NCBI RefSeq assembly: GCF_000327385.1
Contig: NW_008711185.1
Span: forward strand, 558,149-622,148
Direction of reading: 5' to 3'
DNA length: 64,000 bases
Source of the DNA: Lottia gigantea
Lineage: Eukaryota > Mollusca > Gastropoda > Lottiidae
Part shown: piece after piece, positions 10,725-39,100 of the stretch
Position numbering within the stretch: the first letter of the stretch is position 1
How the letters are laid out: each line of letters begins with the position of its first letter
Program-made: the position numbers and the translations under genes
Notes under the pieces: generated by a model
Told to the model about the DNA's origin: nothing
The model's database searches: none
Seen by the model: the letters and a program-made list of their open reading frames with translations, nothing else

Positions 10725-10823
10725 AGAGTTTAACCGCGATTTCAAGAAAAATATTATTGTTTTTATTTTTTTATGTGTGTATGAACTTTGAAAGAAATAT
10801 TTGGAATAATTACGCAGAGAAAA

Positions 10824-26769
<15,946 letters not shown>

Positions 26770-27800
26770 ATTTCCTTTTATTTGCTTTTATCTAGGATCT
26801 TAATCTTTTGATTGTTTTATATTTAGAGGGACATAGCCCGGCAATGTTTCTCAAATTTGAAAAATAAATGTCTGAAAAAGATTTATCATGTCTGACATTG
26901 TCAGTAATAAATTTCTGAGGAATGAATAACTGGCCTGAATAAAAGGACTGTCTGAACTTTCATTTGACCTAATGTTAACTTGTAAGGGAAAATCTCAGAA
27001 GTATAAAAGTGATACATAAAGCTGAAATTGAGCTTGAAATTGATAAGAATAGCCATTAAACTGTCTTCAGCCAAAGAAATGAAATTTCTGACATTACATT
27101 TGTATTTGTAAAAGTGAATATTAACTAGACTAATATGCCTGTTGTAAGTAGCAGACAATAACATTTAAAATAAAACAAAGTTTCTACTGTAAATTGGTTT
27201 GACAAGAAAATTGTATTTGAATTACATGAATGAACTGTTTTGTAATGTAATAAAGTTCTGTTTTTCCTCTTATTTAATTCTGTCTTACAGGAACATATTA
27301 GAAAATTCCTTGGAGATATAACATGTACTTTAACAAGAAACTAATTATATCTCTTGACCTGCATAAGGTTACCCTCAACCAGCTACATGCAGTTCACACT
27401 GTTTAATATACTTCAGTCTGCTTAAAGCAATATTACCTCTTAGAATAAACATAAAACTTAGATTCTCGAATATATATCCTTATTGGCGAAGTTCATCTTT
27501 AAACTAACTTTAAGCATCTTACAATAATTATGTGTTTTATGGATTTATCAGATTATACAAGAACTCTTATGTTTAATGTTAATGACACCAGGTAAGTCCC
27601 TTGATGAATGTATACTTTTATTGGCCAAGTTTGAGAAAGTTTAAATTCTGAGAAATAGTATCAGTTGAAAATATCAGTGTTTATTTAATTGTGGTCTAAT
27701 TAAACACAGAAACAGAAATTCCAGGAATATGGTAAGAAAACCAATAAAATGTGTCACAAACACACACGTTTTTAGAAATAAATGTTTCTTTTTGATATCT
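26770..27800 (+). other. KAT7 3' UTR and downstream intergenic DNA
   Basis: AT-rich sequence after the KAT7 stop, with poly(A) signals at 26863 and 27249. Nothing coding is seen; an 87-codon minus-strand frame at 26901-27164 has no recognisable features. Confidence 0.6.
27249..27254 (+). terminator. Poly(A) signal of KAT7 (distal)
   Basis: AATAAA followed by a GTTCTGTTTTTCCTCTT U-rich stretch, 480 bases after the stop codon. A second AATAAA at 26863-26868 could serve a shorter transcript. Confidence 0.6.
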
Positions 27801-27802
27801 AA

Positions 27803-28085
27803 AGAGGGAGACGTGGTGGCCCAGTGAGTTAAAACACATACTCGCCAACCTGAAGGTCCAGGGTTCAATCCCGAAAAAAAAGATTGTGATATCTTTGGAT
27901 TTCTCCACCCGGTTTCCCTGTGCAAGTTAAAGATTTTTCAACAGTTGAAATCGAAAAAGAGCAGGCTAATGCCACTGTCCTGGCAAAATTTCCGTCATTG
28001 CACCCTGCATGGTGTTGACTGTCTTCATTAATCCACAAGGTGCAGAACAGTAGGACGTAAAACTCCATTCGTTTCGTTTCTGATA
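27803..28085 (+). mobile_element. tRNA-derived SINE, best-preserved copy
   Basis: Pol III A box TGGCCCAGTGAG at 27817-27828 and B box GGTTCAATCCC at 27862-27872, followed by a body (CAAGTTAAAGATTTTTCAAC, CTGTCCTGGCAAAATTTCCG, GGTGCAGAACAGTAGGACGT) and the tail ACTCCATTCGTTTCGTTTCT. Other copies lie at 1.3, 10.1, 12.2, 45.9 and 46.9 kb. It is a retrotransposed repeat and not a working tRNA gene. Confidence 0.85.
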
Positions 28086-28718
28086 AGAATCTTGAACTAG
28101 AAAGTGAAAAGAGAAACCTAAAAATGTTAATTTTAGTAGTTGGATATAAATGGAAGACAGGTTTCTTTAGGAGTTATGATTTCAGATTAGAGATTTCAGT
28201 AATAAAAGAAAAACTTGAGCAAACTATATATCCAAACAACCTGAAAGAACAAAAAGGTTTAAGAATGATTTTTTTTTTAATAGTGTTTGTATAGATCTTC
28301 TACATATCCCTTATACACATAACATGAGAAAAGCTCAATGACTTTAATTTCTGTTTATCTATGAATACGGCTCAGTAATTTTAAAATAATTTGTCCATGA
28401 AATAATCTGAAAATAGGTATTTGTTTCAACTTTTTAGAGAGATTCTTGACTGTGCCAATGAAATTGTTATGTTGAACTGTCATTAAAGTCTGGTTTATTA
28501 ATCAATAGTATAGTTCTACTTTTACACAATTAGAACTTCTTATGTATTTGTGCAATAATGATTTTTGCCCAAGGATATGTTAGTTTGTTCATTCGATGAA
28601 TATGGTGATATCTTTTAACTGACACCTGATACCATTTTCCATTATGACGTACTTACTCACTTATGATTGAATGAAAAGTTCATTAGCTTCTACCAATGTG
28701 TCGTGAAGTTGTCTTAAT

Positions 28719-28870
28719 ATTATCTGCCATCAAAAACTGTGGCAAATATTACTGATATCCATACAAAATCTATGCCTCTCCATTATCTGCATCAAATATT
28801 GTGGCAAATTTTACTGAAATATACAAAATCTATGTCTCTATATTATCTGCCATCAAATATTGTGGCAAAC
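28719..28870. repeat. Short tandem repeat, period about 60 bp
   Basis: Two and a half units sharing ATTATCTGCCATCAAAxAxT, TGTGGCAAA and ACAAAATCTATGxCTCT. Confidence 0.7.
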
Positions 28871-29938
28871 TTGATATCAATGTAAAGCTGTTTTTGATAA
28901 ACAGTCTGATATACAAATATATTGGAATAAAAAGTTGACAGGCACTTTTTGTCAAGAGTAAGATAGAAATTTTTCTCTAAGCATGATTATTAATATTCAA
29001 GTTAGTCTATATGTAACTGATTCGAAAATTCGAATATATTTATTTGTACTTTAATAATGAAATGCAAAGAAAAATAAATTAGCCATAATGACAAAAGCTG
29101 AAGTATCTAGACAGATATTATCAATGACAATATCAAAATATAAGTAATACCTACAAGGGAGTACATTAATACAATACTTTAATAGGTAATTCAATGACTT
29201 TATCTCATTAACAGTGAAGTAATTTAACTATCAATTTAAAATATATACATGTTGTTGGGAAATGTATACTAAAACTATTAATGTGTTAAAACATGTAAAT
29301 AACAATTCCATTTTATTGATAGAATAAGAATTGTCTCAGAATAACAAAATTAATTTCTAATGGACAGTTTAACAATAATATCATGTGTTTATATAGATTA
29401 AAGACAGATTTATGATGATGAAATGAAATAAAAACAGGAATTTTACATTTTCATGAACCTCCTACTCAGTTTTTTTTTAATTGTAGGTGACATAAAAATT
29501 ATGTATGGCAGATTGGAAATGTTTAAAGACCAGTTGATGTCTAAATGAAAAGCTCAAATCATATCTGTACAAGGCTACATTCACAAAAATGACTTAATGA
29601 TTGACAGGCACTGGTATATAGAAACACTACCACACTTTTATATTTTTTTAAATAAGTTATGTTAAAGATAAATCATCATTTTTTTTGTGTGTGTAACTGC
29701 TTCTCTGGGGGTGACTTCGATTGAGGCTTTGGTTTTAACTTAAGGTTCTAGACGTCATCTGACCCAGGAGAGTTGAAAATATGGCCACAAGAAATGTCTA
29801 TATATGGTTTAAAAGAGCCACCATATTGCCATAATTCAATCAAAATCAATCATTTCTCTATTAACTCTATTAACTCGACCGCAGAGTTTTAATCAAAGTC
29901 ATCCCAAGTGATTTGTTTAGTTAGTTGAAAAATCAGTT

Positions 29939-29944
29939 TTTATT
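29939..29944 (-). terminator. Poly(A) signal of LRRCC1
   Basis: AATAAA on the minus strand, 100 bases past the LRRCC1 stop codon. It is the first such hexamer I notice downstream. Confidence 0.55.
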
Positions 29945-30043
29945 TCACCATATCAAGATACATTCATACCAATAATGTTCAATGTTGAAATACTGTACTA
30001 ATAACAGACCTACTGGAAGAACAGATTATAATCAATATAAGTT

Positions 30044-30169
30044 TTAGAGTAAATCTGATTGTAAATCTCCCAAGGCTCTGGTCATACGTTTGATTTTCTC
30101 TTCCATTCCACGTTTTGTTTTTTCTGTTTCTCTTAACAGATCTCTCATTTCTTCTTCTACCACAAATAC
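30044..30169 (-). CDS. LRRCC1: LRRCC1 last exon (stop codon)
   Basis: VFVVEEEMRDLLRETEKTKR, GMEEKIKRMTRALGDLQSDL, L, then TAA at 30044-30046. Human ends MRELLEETCKNKKTMEAKIK...ALNEIQQDM, so the C-terminus is at the same place. Confidence 0.95.
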   Translation of the reverse strand, partial: VFVVEEEMRDLLRETEKTKRGMEEKIKRMTRALGDLQSDLL

Positions 30170-33100
30170 CTATAAATAATTACCATGGAACAGTTTCAAA
30201 ATAAAATACTATGTAACATACATAGTAACATGGTTCTGATAAAGCAAACCAGGCTTGGTATAGTACTTGACCTTGTTAAAACGGCTATTTACACTAGCGT
30301 AATGAGTGCTCTACAATGACCACTATAAATGAAAGAGTTTCTTCTCTGTTGAAAAAGAGTAGAAAAGGTCCACAAAAAGTCAAATTTTCAGTCCATGCAA
30401 AGAAGATTTAGTAATCTTGGCCTGGCACATTTATCTGAGACCAACTTTGTTTAGTATGCCAGATCTCCATCAAACATTGAGGACCAGGCAGGCTTAGGAC
30501 AGAGATATAACATATTCCAGAGTTCAATATTAAACCTAAAAATAATGATCAAGTAAAATGAAAAAATATGAAATGATCTTACTCTTCTATTAGCTTGTTG
30601 TATCTCTTCATTTTTCTCTTGTTCAAGTTGAGTTATATGTTGTTGATAAGATTGGTCTTTAGATTCTAGTTGATTTCGGAATGTATCATCTACTGACTTT
30701 AATTTTTCTACAGCCAGACTGAAACAACATTTATTTCTTACAGAAAATAAGAAGGAGAAAACATTTTCCTTGCAAAACAATGATTTGGTAGCACAAATGT
30801 TAAGTCCAATTTCTAGTATGATGCTGAATTTTTATGCCATTCACCATTAACCAGAAGTCATAGCAAAGATCCCATGAAAATTTGCTACGAGGACTGGGCT
30901 ATTGCCATATCTAGACACAATTAGACACATTGCATATTTTCTTTATTGGTCCATTACTCCAGAAAATCAAATTCACATACAAGTAAAAGAGCAATATCTG
31001 AAGAGGGCTCTGTACAGAATTACAACACAGAAACATTATTTTCTGGTTTGAGTTGATCATTGAGTATTGTGGATTAGTCCAAGGAAGCAAAAAGTGTCAG
31101 TCCTAGGGTTTTTACATAAAATGACATACCTAGCTGCTTCTACAGCTCTATCTCTTTCTTCAGTCAGTTTCTTTTCTTTCTGTGACCAGGATTGTTTCAT
31201 CTGACCAACTTGTTGTTCTAATTCACTAATTAATCCTGACTTCTCTCTCCATTTATTATTTAATACACTGTAGAAAGACAAGAAAGCTTTCAGATAATAA
31301 CAATTGATAACAAATAATAACAGAAATAACACTTAATAACAATTTATAACAGTAATAACCATTTACAACAGTAATAACCATTAACAAAAGTCATAACAAT
31401 GAATAACATAATAACAATGAATGACAGTAATGACCATCAAAAACAATATTAACCATTAATAAAAGTTATAACAATGAATAACAGTAATAACCATTAATAA
31501 CAGTATTAACCATTAACAAAAGTTATAACAATGAATAACAGTATTAACCATTAACAAAAGTTATAACAATGAATAATAGTAATAACCATTAATAACAGTA
31601 TTAACCATTAACAAAAGTTATAACAATGAATAACAGTATTAACCATTAACAAAAGTTATAACAATGAATAATAGTAATAACCATTAATAACCAGTAAAAC
31701 AAAAACGATGCCAAAAAACATAAATAATAATAACAATCAATATTATTTTTATAATTTTTTGGCCAACAAAATTACTCTTTTAAATTTTAAACTTTTTATC
31801 ATCATAACATTTTCAGTTAAAATTTTTCCAAGGGACTAAAAAAAAAACCTAAATTCCATCTCCCAATCCCTCTCTTTCACAATATATAAAACTAAGTTAA
31901 AGTCACTGCTAATTCCATTATAAATAACAAGTTATTTGTCTTCACATATCATAAACTTTCAGTCTGAGTAGAAATTTACTATTGGGATTTACAGTACAGG
32001 AAATCAAAAATATAGATTTAAAACATCTAATCATCTTGGCAATAGTTTGTTAAACAGAAACCCTTTAACTCATTGTCAAGAAACTTAAAGGGATTGTAAA
32101 GAGGTTTTCTAAATTTTTAAGTGAATCAATTTGCACCATTCCAATTTTGAATCAAGCATCTGTGGTCTCTGCAATTCCATTAAAACAAAGTGTTTGATGA
32201 CTTTACTAATTGAAAAATTTGCTTTTTCATATAAGGACCTTTGCAATTAGCGGCATAGGGTTTTATTGATTTGTTAGACTATAGAGGGATTCTGTTGTAT
32301 AGTTATGACACCAGGTAAGTCCACTGATGAAGAAAGACTCATTTTGACCAAGTTTAAATTTTTCTATTTTTGGTCATCTTAAGAGGTAATATACCTTTAA
32401 AATCAAGTGCAACTACCTCTGAATCCAATTAGATTGTAACATGAAGTTAAAGATTTTGATTTAAAAAGGTTTAAGAAATATCTAACCTATGAGCCTTTTG
32501 AGATTCTTCTAATTCTGTTTGAAGATCATTTTTTTGTTGTTTCAAGTCGTCTTTTCTTTCTTGAAGTCTATCAATCATTTCCTGCAACAAGAAAAAAGAT
32601 AATATAATTTAATTTAAATATGGCATGGACATAGAAATGAGGTAATGGATAGGACAAAAAGTTTCATTCAGCACTTATTATTCATAATCCTAGTGTATAA
32701 AACACACACTGGTGCAACTCTATGAACTAGGGCACAACAGTTAGAACTTATTTGTGGCCTTAATCTCACATGAGCAAATATTTTAACTTAAAGTCCATGA
32801 TTCTTCATTTTCCGGAGTTGATTTGGGTCTCAAGTCTTCAAAAATACTGGATATGACAGAAAATTGCATAATCCCTTCAAAAATACTTCAATCTAGAAAT
32901 TTTATTTTCTACTTCTATATCTTTTCTTTATGGTGGAGTATCAAGAAAAGACAAGTCTTTCAATCTTTCAAACACAGATAATTCTGGACACACATGGATT
33001 TGAAGTCTCAAATTTCAATGGTGAGCTGTGAACACTATTACTGATTAGCTTTCTACAAAAAATCGGTCAAACACGCATTTTGTTCCATAAAACCAATCGA

Positions 33101-36100
33101 TGGGTGAATTTCATAATCTGAAGGACATTTTATAAATGAAATATTATTCAAAGCAAAAGAATATGGAGTAATTTGTCTTTGAAGAATTTCTGATATGTGA
33201 TATCACAAACATAACATATACCTAATTATAAGTTGGTGACATGATAAATTCACATAAGATGGAGAAGAGATAATAGGAGAATGCATGGACTAAATCATCT
33301 CTATGAATATAATAAAAGTACAGTATTAGGTGAGGCACCAATAAACTGAATTATCTGTAAAGACATAATCTATCTCTGTCAATTGAAACTGCAGTGTATC
33401 CAATATTTCTAAATCACATAGATCAATTCTGATAGATTGCACAGAGACACAATTTGGACTGCATTTAAAATAAAACGTGAACACACATTGATTTTATTGA
33501 AAACAGATCTCCCATACGGAATAAAATCCAATTTCATCTGATCATGTGTTAATATATTTTAAGGTGTCACGGTGATAAAAGAATATTGCGTAAAAATCAA
33601 AGCAGATAGCTTGCCAGGCAAGGTAATATACCTTTGGTAGTAACAATCACCAGTATGATATATTCAATCTTCAGTCATACACTTCTCAATTTCATAGTGT
33701 TTACGAGCTAAAATTTGATTGTGTTTCCAAGGACAAGGGCAATATCTCATATTAAAGTGTTTTTTCAATTTTTCTGACTTTCGATAGGGTTCATACATGG
33801 ATGATTACAAACACTCACACCAAGTTTCGTCAAACTCTGTCAAGAATTGTGCCTTCTAGAGTGTTTATGAACCATTTTGGGAACGGACGAACACAGATGA
33901 CGTCAATATACGGCCCCCCCGATTCATGTAAGGCATATAAATATGAGCTCTTTATAATTACTCACTAATTAACATCATTCTTTCCCAATCATTTTACAAA
34001 CATTGTCTCGCAATACTTTATTTATATTTGAAAATTTGAGATGTGTCACGACCTTACAGATAACAGACGTAAGCAGCTTAACATTGACTAGCCAGGAATA
34101 ATACGAACTAACTGATAATGTGGAGTAACCTGTGACAGATCAGACTTCACTACATTAGTGTCATAGATAATGTTTCAAACAACTGACAGACTAAAACACC
34201 ATGATATATTTATTGGACAAATTTTGTTTAATTCAGTGACAAATAATCAAAAACCTTTTATAAAAGGTACATACTGTATGTAACTAATGAATAAAACAAT
34301 TGCATAATTTTAAATGTTTATGACTGTTGTTGAATAGATCAGCAGAAGATTAGAGGGATTATAGAGAAGTTTTCTAAATTGTTTATGTGTACAGTCCTAA
34401 CTTTTTACTACCAAAAAAAGAGTATTCTGTACTGCCCATGGTCCAGTGACTATAATTAGTTGGTATGTCTACTGTAAACAATATGTCATCAGGTCTTAAC
34501 ACCACAATAAATCTGCCCAATTAAAGATTCAAAATTTAGTTCTGTTATGTTTGACCAGTATCATATTACATACATCTTTATGACCTCTCTTATAATAACT
34601 TTTCTTATTGACCTTCATTCAACTTTTTTTTAGAACCATTCCATAAACTCATTGGTTTCTTTTGTATCTTGTTTTGAAATAATTCAATAACTTATTTTCA
34701 ACTGGTGGGGCATCAGCACTAGCAAATTGGCACACGACAGACTTTGAAAACAATATGAGCAAACTGAAAAAAAAAGGAAAATAACAAAAACCCGGACTCC
34801 ATTGCAGCCACTTAATCGGGCTACAGACCCAGCGCTGCGACGTTTGCTTTACTCAGTATGCGTGTATGTTCCACAATGAGTTGCTGTTTATGTCTAAATG
34901 TATTTTACTGTAAATTACTGTAAACAACATTAAATGTTGTTAGCCGTTAAAAACACCCCATACCCATCACCTTCTGGGGGACCCATCGACCATCTATGGA
35001 TCTTTTTGTAATTTCAGACATGAAAAGCAGCAATTTAGCTCATTTACTTGGGAAACCCTATTTTATACTGTTAATTTTATGAACACAGATTTGGACATTT
35101 GGATGCATTTCTTATACGAACATTATCATAAAAATATTGCCGGGTACTGTCAAATTATCGCAAATCAATTGTGTTTCTAAAGTGATCAGATTCGTGTGTT
35201 AAGATTCCTGATTTATAGGATTCTGATTTCTGAAATTTTTTGACCATCTTCTTTTAAAAGAAATCAAACAGAGTTTTGCTCAAGAGAACCAAATTTCAAA
35301 TTTAAACCAGTGAAGAAAGACCTTGTACTAAATTTAGAACATGAAATCTAATACCAGGGTGCCAAGAACTGGTCAAGTTATAGTACCTTCTTTGTGAGGT
35401 ATTGTCTATTGGGGACAAGGTGCAATATAAATTTGTATCATATCTGTCAAAGAGTAATGAACTATCACATTCCAGTTTTGGCTGTAATGGCCGCCAAGTG
35501 GTAGTAAAAGTTATGTGTATGCGATTAGTGATGTCATCAAACACTTAGTTTTGGTGGAATTGCAGGAACCACAGACGTCTGATTCAAAATTGGAATTTTG
35601 CAAATTGATGCTATCAGTGTCCAAGAAACTCATAACAAATTCTGAAAATCTCTTTACAATTTCTTTAATGGGGCATGTTCACCTTCTGTGAGATCAATAG
35701 CACAACTCAAAAACAGTTAGCTATGTTGAGCTAATAAGTTACAGTTGACAGGTTACCATCAAAATTAGAACCTTCTGATCCAGGTTTAAGAACAACACTG
35801 ACAACTCTTTTTCTTTTCTTGAGACTCCACCATGTTGGAGAGCAGTTAAGTTCATAAATGGATTTTTTATAAATAATTTTGCTGTCATTTAGCTTCAGGT
35901 TACATGTACTCTGCATCACATGGATTTACTTGTATGGCTATTTCTGATAGAGCACATTTAAGCAATAAACTGTTACTGTATGGCAGTTCAGGTCCTATTA
36001 CAGGATAAAGGTTGGATGGAAAATTGAATAAATGTGTGTTGAGGCCTAATGTTTTGGTGAGGAATCATTGCTGTTTATGGTGATATAAATGCCAACTGAA

Positions 36101-39100
36101 TTTGCTTAAGTCCAATAAATAATAAATGTAAATATTTGAAGGTATTGTATATGGATTTTTGTACAGTACTTCTGAACACTATCTTAAATATTTAATATGT
36201 ATCAACCCCTAAAAGTGCTGATTCTTGCCCTTCAAGCAAGTACGTGTTAATTCTCATGGATAAGATCTCTAATTATTATTGAAGACTGTAAAGCTGTTGT
36301 GTCATCATTGGAAACTTATTACGAATGTTGTCTAACATCAGACAATCAGATTTTATCGACAAGGGAACTGGGTGTAGGGTAGGGTGGTTTTGTAGCTAAG
36401 AAATAGGGTTTATCGCTAGTGCATAGATGTATAAATAGGTGCCTAAAAAAGCTTATTCAAATGTTGTTTTCTATATACATGTAGAAGTTCCATCCTTCAG
36501 AAAGTTCACATAGCTAATAAATTTATGTAGGGCCTATGTATATATACTATTATAATAAAAAATGCTATGCTTTATACAAAACCTTAACCCTTTGAACCCT
36601 GATGGTAAATGAAATAAAATGCCATGTACCCAGATCTCCAAGTAATATAAGACAATAGGTATGATGTTATGTCACTAAGTAACGGCTGGTTGCTAGGGTA
36701 TATATTGTGTAATTATGTGGTCACTGATGTTGAAAGGGTTAAAGACAAAAGACATGGTCTGAATACATAATACTGAATATAGTACAAAAATAGACACCTG
36801 ACAAAGAAAGAAAGTGAAAAAAGAAAGTGAAAGAAAGAAAGTGACAGCAAAAGTTGAAGCTTAAAATCAAAGAATTTAAAAGATCTAAATATAGAGTAAA
36901 GAAATTGATTATTTGTGCAGCTCAAGGTAAATTATTAGAATGGAGAAGAAAGTGTCGGAAATGATCTTGCAAAGATGTCATCTCATCTAAACAGTCCATA
37001 GACATGACACATAATTAGTTTTCCTACATTTTTTATCAAACTGATATTTCCTGTCATTTATTTCCAATTTTCAAGATGGATTGTCCTCAGTTGTAGAAAA
37101 CATCAAAAATATTTATAATGATAAAGTTTGACACATTTATTTCTGAAAGGATGCTATCTTTAAATCTAATTATATTTCATAGTTGTCTAAAAATGATGTG
37201 ATTTAAAGTCCATTAATTTAACTTTGAAATAAATGAAAATCCACAGTTAAATTTAATTCAAAACTTAAAAATCAAATTGCAAACAATGTCCTTGAAATAG
37301 ATAGCTTGCCAGTTAAGATGACATATTATGCCTTCTAGCAGCTGTCAGAAATAATAACTTAAATACTTGGATTATTGAACAAATTTAAAGTTGAATGACA
37401 ACTCATCAGTAATACAATGCATTGTTAGTTCCATCAGGCAAAAACTGCAGCTTCCATTATGCCTACAGCTAAATTTGATTCAATTTTATCAAGTCTTGAA
37501 GGGAAGTAACTCAAAAACTCTGATTATTACCAAATTTGGATTGAGATCTTATCAATATATACAGCAATAACAGCATACAATGTTTCATCAAGATTGGATA
37601 AAAGCTGAAGCCTCTTTCTTGCCTACTAAAAATATTTGAAGCATTTAAATCAGATAAAAGATGCAGCATCTATTGTATAGAATCTAAAAGGAATGAGAAT
37701 GGAGGTCTCCTGAGATTGAGGGTACAAATAGGGGAAAACTGTCAAAGTTGAGATTCAAAAAGTGTCTGCTCTTCCTCGCTCGCTGCATTTCCCTCAAATT
37801 TTACATGACGCTGCGGCTGCATGAAATCATCTCGCGGGCCGCTGTTGGTCCGAGGGCCGTACGTTGCACAGCCCTATATTAGGGTATCCATGTTGAAATG
37901 TTGTATAATATTATATGTTAGAAAGTTACAGTGGTAAATTGGGTAGTATCTGTGACAGGTAGTAATCAACACGTCTATCAGTAATAATACACTGTATTTT
38001 CTATTTATCTCTAATGGATTATTCTCTGATTATATAGGACCTGAGATTAAGCTAGTATAATCTTGTCGCTGACCTGTACCTAATCCAATATACTCTAAGT
38101 ATTAATGTTCTTCATCACAATAGATTCCACATGGCTAACCTAATTCCACGTCCAAAAATATCTTAACCTATATGGCCTTGCTCTTTTTCTGCCTCTCTTA
38201 CTATAATTGAATCAGCTTGGTTTTCTAGTGAAATACTGTAAATGATTAGGTGTCTTCTTTAACTGTGCCACATTGCTTCAAGGATTATTACTACATGTAA
38301 ATTAAATTTACTCTTTTACATCTTTAAAGATGACTATATCTTTGTCCTTTTCAAGGCCGTGCTTAAGAAAGATTTAAGATTTAGGATGAGTAGGATAGCC
38401 ACAGCATCTTTTTAGTAACTGGATGGAGGGCTGCTAAGAATATCAGATTCATTAAACCACTTTCACTTACCCTAATCTAAAAACCATCAAATTTCATTGG
38501 TCATGCTGATACAGTACTATTTTCTTTAAATAACTATAATTCTAATTTACAGTTTGAATTTCCTCGTCTTCTTCATTGATTTGTGAACTCACAAGAAACC
38601 ATATAAAAGTTCTTAAAACTTCATTATGTACCGCACTTAAAATGTGCAGCCACCCAAAAGACATCAACATAGAAACAGACCCATCAGAATCATTAAAATG
38701 AACTCAAATGTAATTTGATCCTTTCAAAAAGTTTCTTTACTCCATTTTATCTATTGAAAGAAACCTCAATGCATAAAAAAAAAACCTATTATAATGATAA
38801 AAACCAAATTCAACCTTAGTGAATTGAAACAAGAAATGCCATTATATCTTTTTGAATCATGTGTTTCAAGACAAAATGTTTAATTTAGGTTTATGAGTTT
38901 CTTACCAAACTAAAGTGTTAATTCATGCTCTTAAAAACATTCTCCTTATTATTTCTCTGTAATTTGGTTAGAAATTAGAGCAGACTTGATAAATATTAGT
39001 CAATAGATCTCAAGTTGAACAGCCGAACAGATTGATGGAAGCAATAATTGATTTAAGGATATTAAACTGAGTACAAAAAGGTATAAGTTGGTCTGTGTCA

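Larger units (their letters stand above)
28086..30043. other. Intergenic DNA between convergent KAT7 and LRRCC1
   Basis: AT-rich with no gene. A 2.5-copy tandem repeat with a period near 60 bp (ATTATCTGCCATCAAATATT, GTGGCAAA, ACAAAATCTATG) lies at 28719-28870. The left edge of the LRRCC1 3' UTR is near 29939. Confidence 0.6.

Noticed and set aside
27815-27880. Functional tRNA gene
   Set aside because: A and B boxes are present, but the acceptor and anticodon stems do not fold convincingly and the head is fused to a SINE body.
27674-28068. Three minus-strand frames of 67-83 codons
   Set aside because: They read the complementary strand of a tRNA-derived SINE.
31335-31692. CRISPR-like array
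   Set aside because: Units are contiguous and degenerate with no unique spacers; it is a minisatellite. The same applies to the other tandem arrays in the window.
34350-35668. One family A element split by a 1.1-kb nested insertion
   Set aside because: The left piece (34350-34393) and right piece (35502-35668) both fit family A, but the right piece has its own remnant of the left arm, so they are more likely two separate truncated copies.
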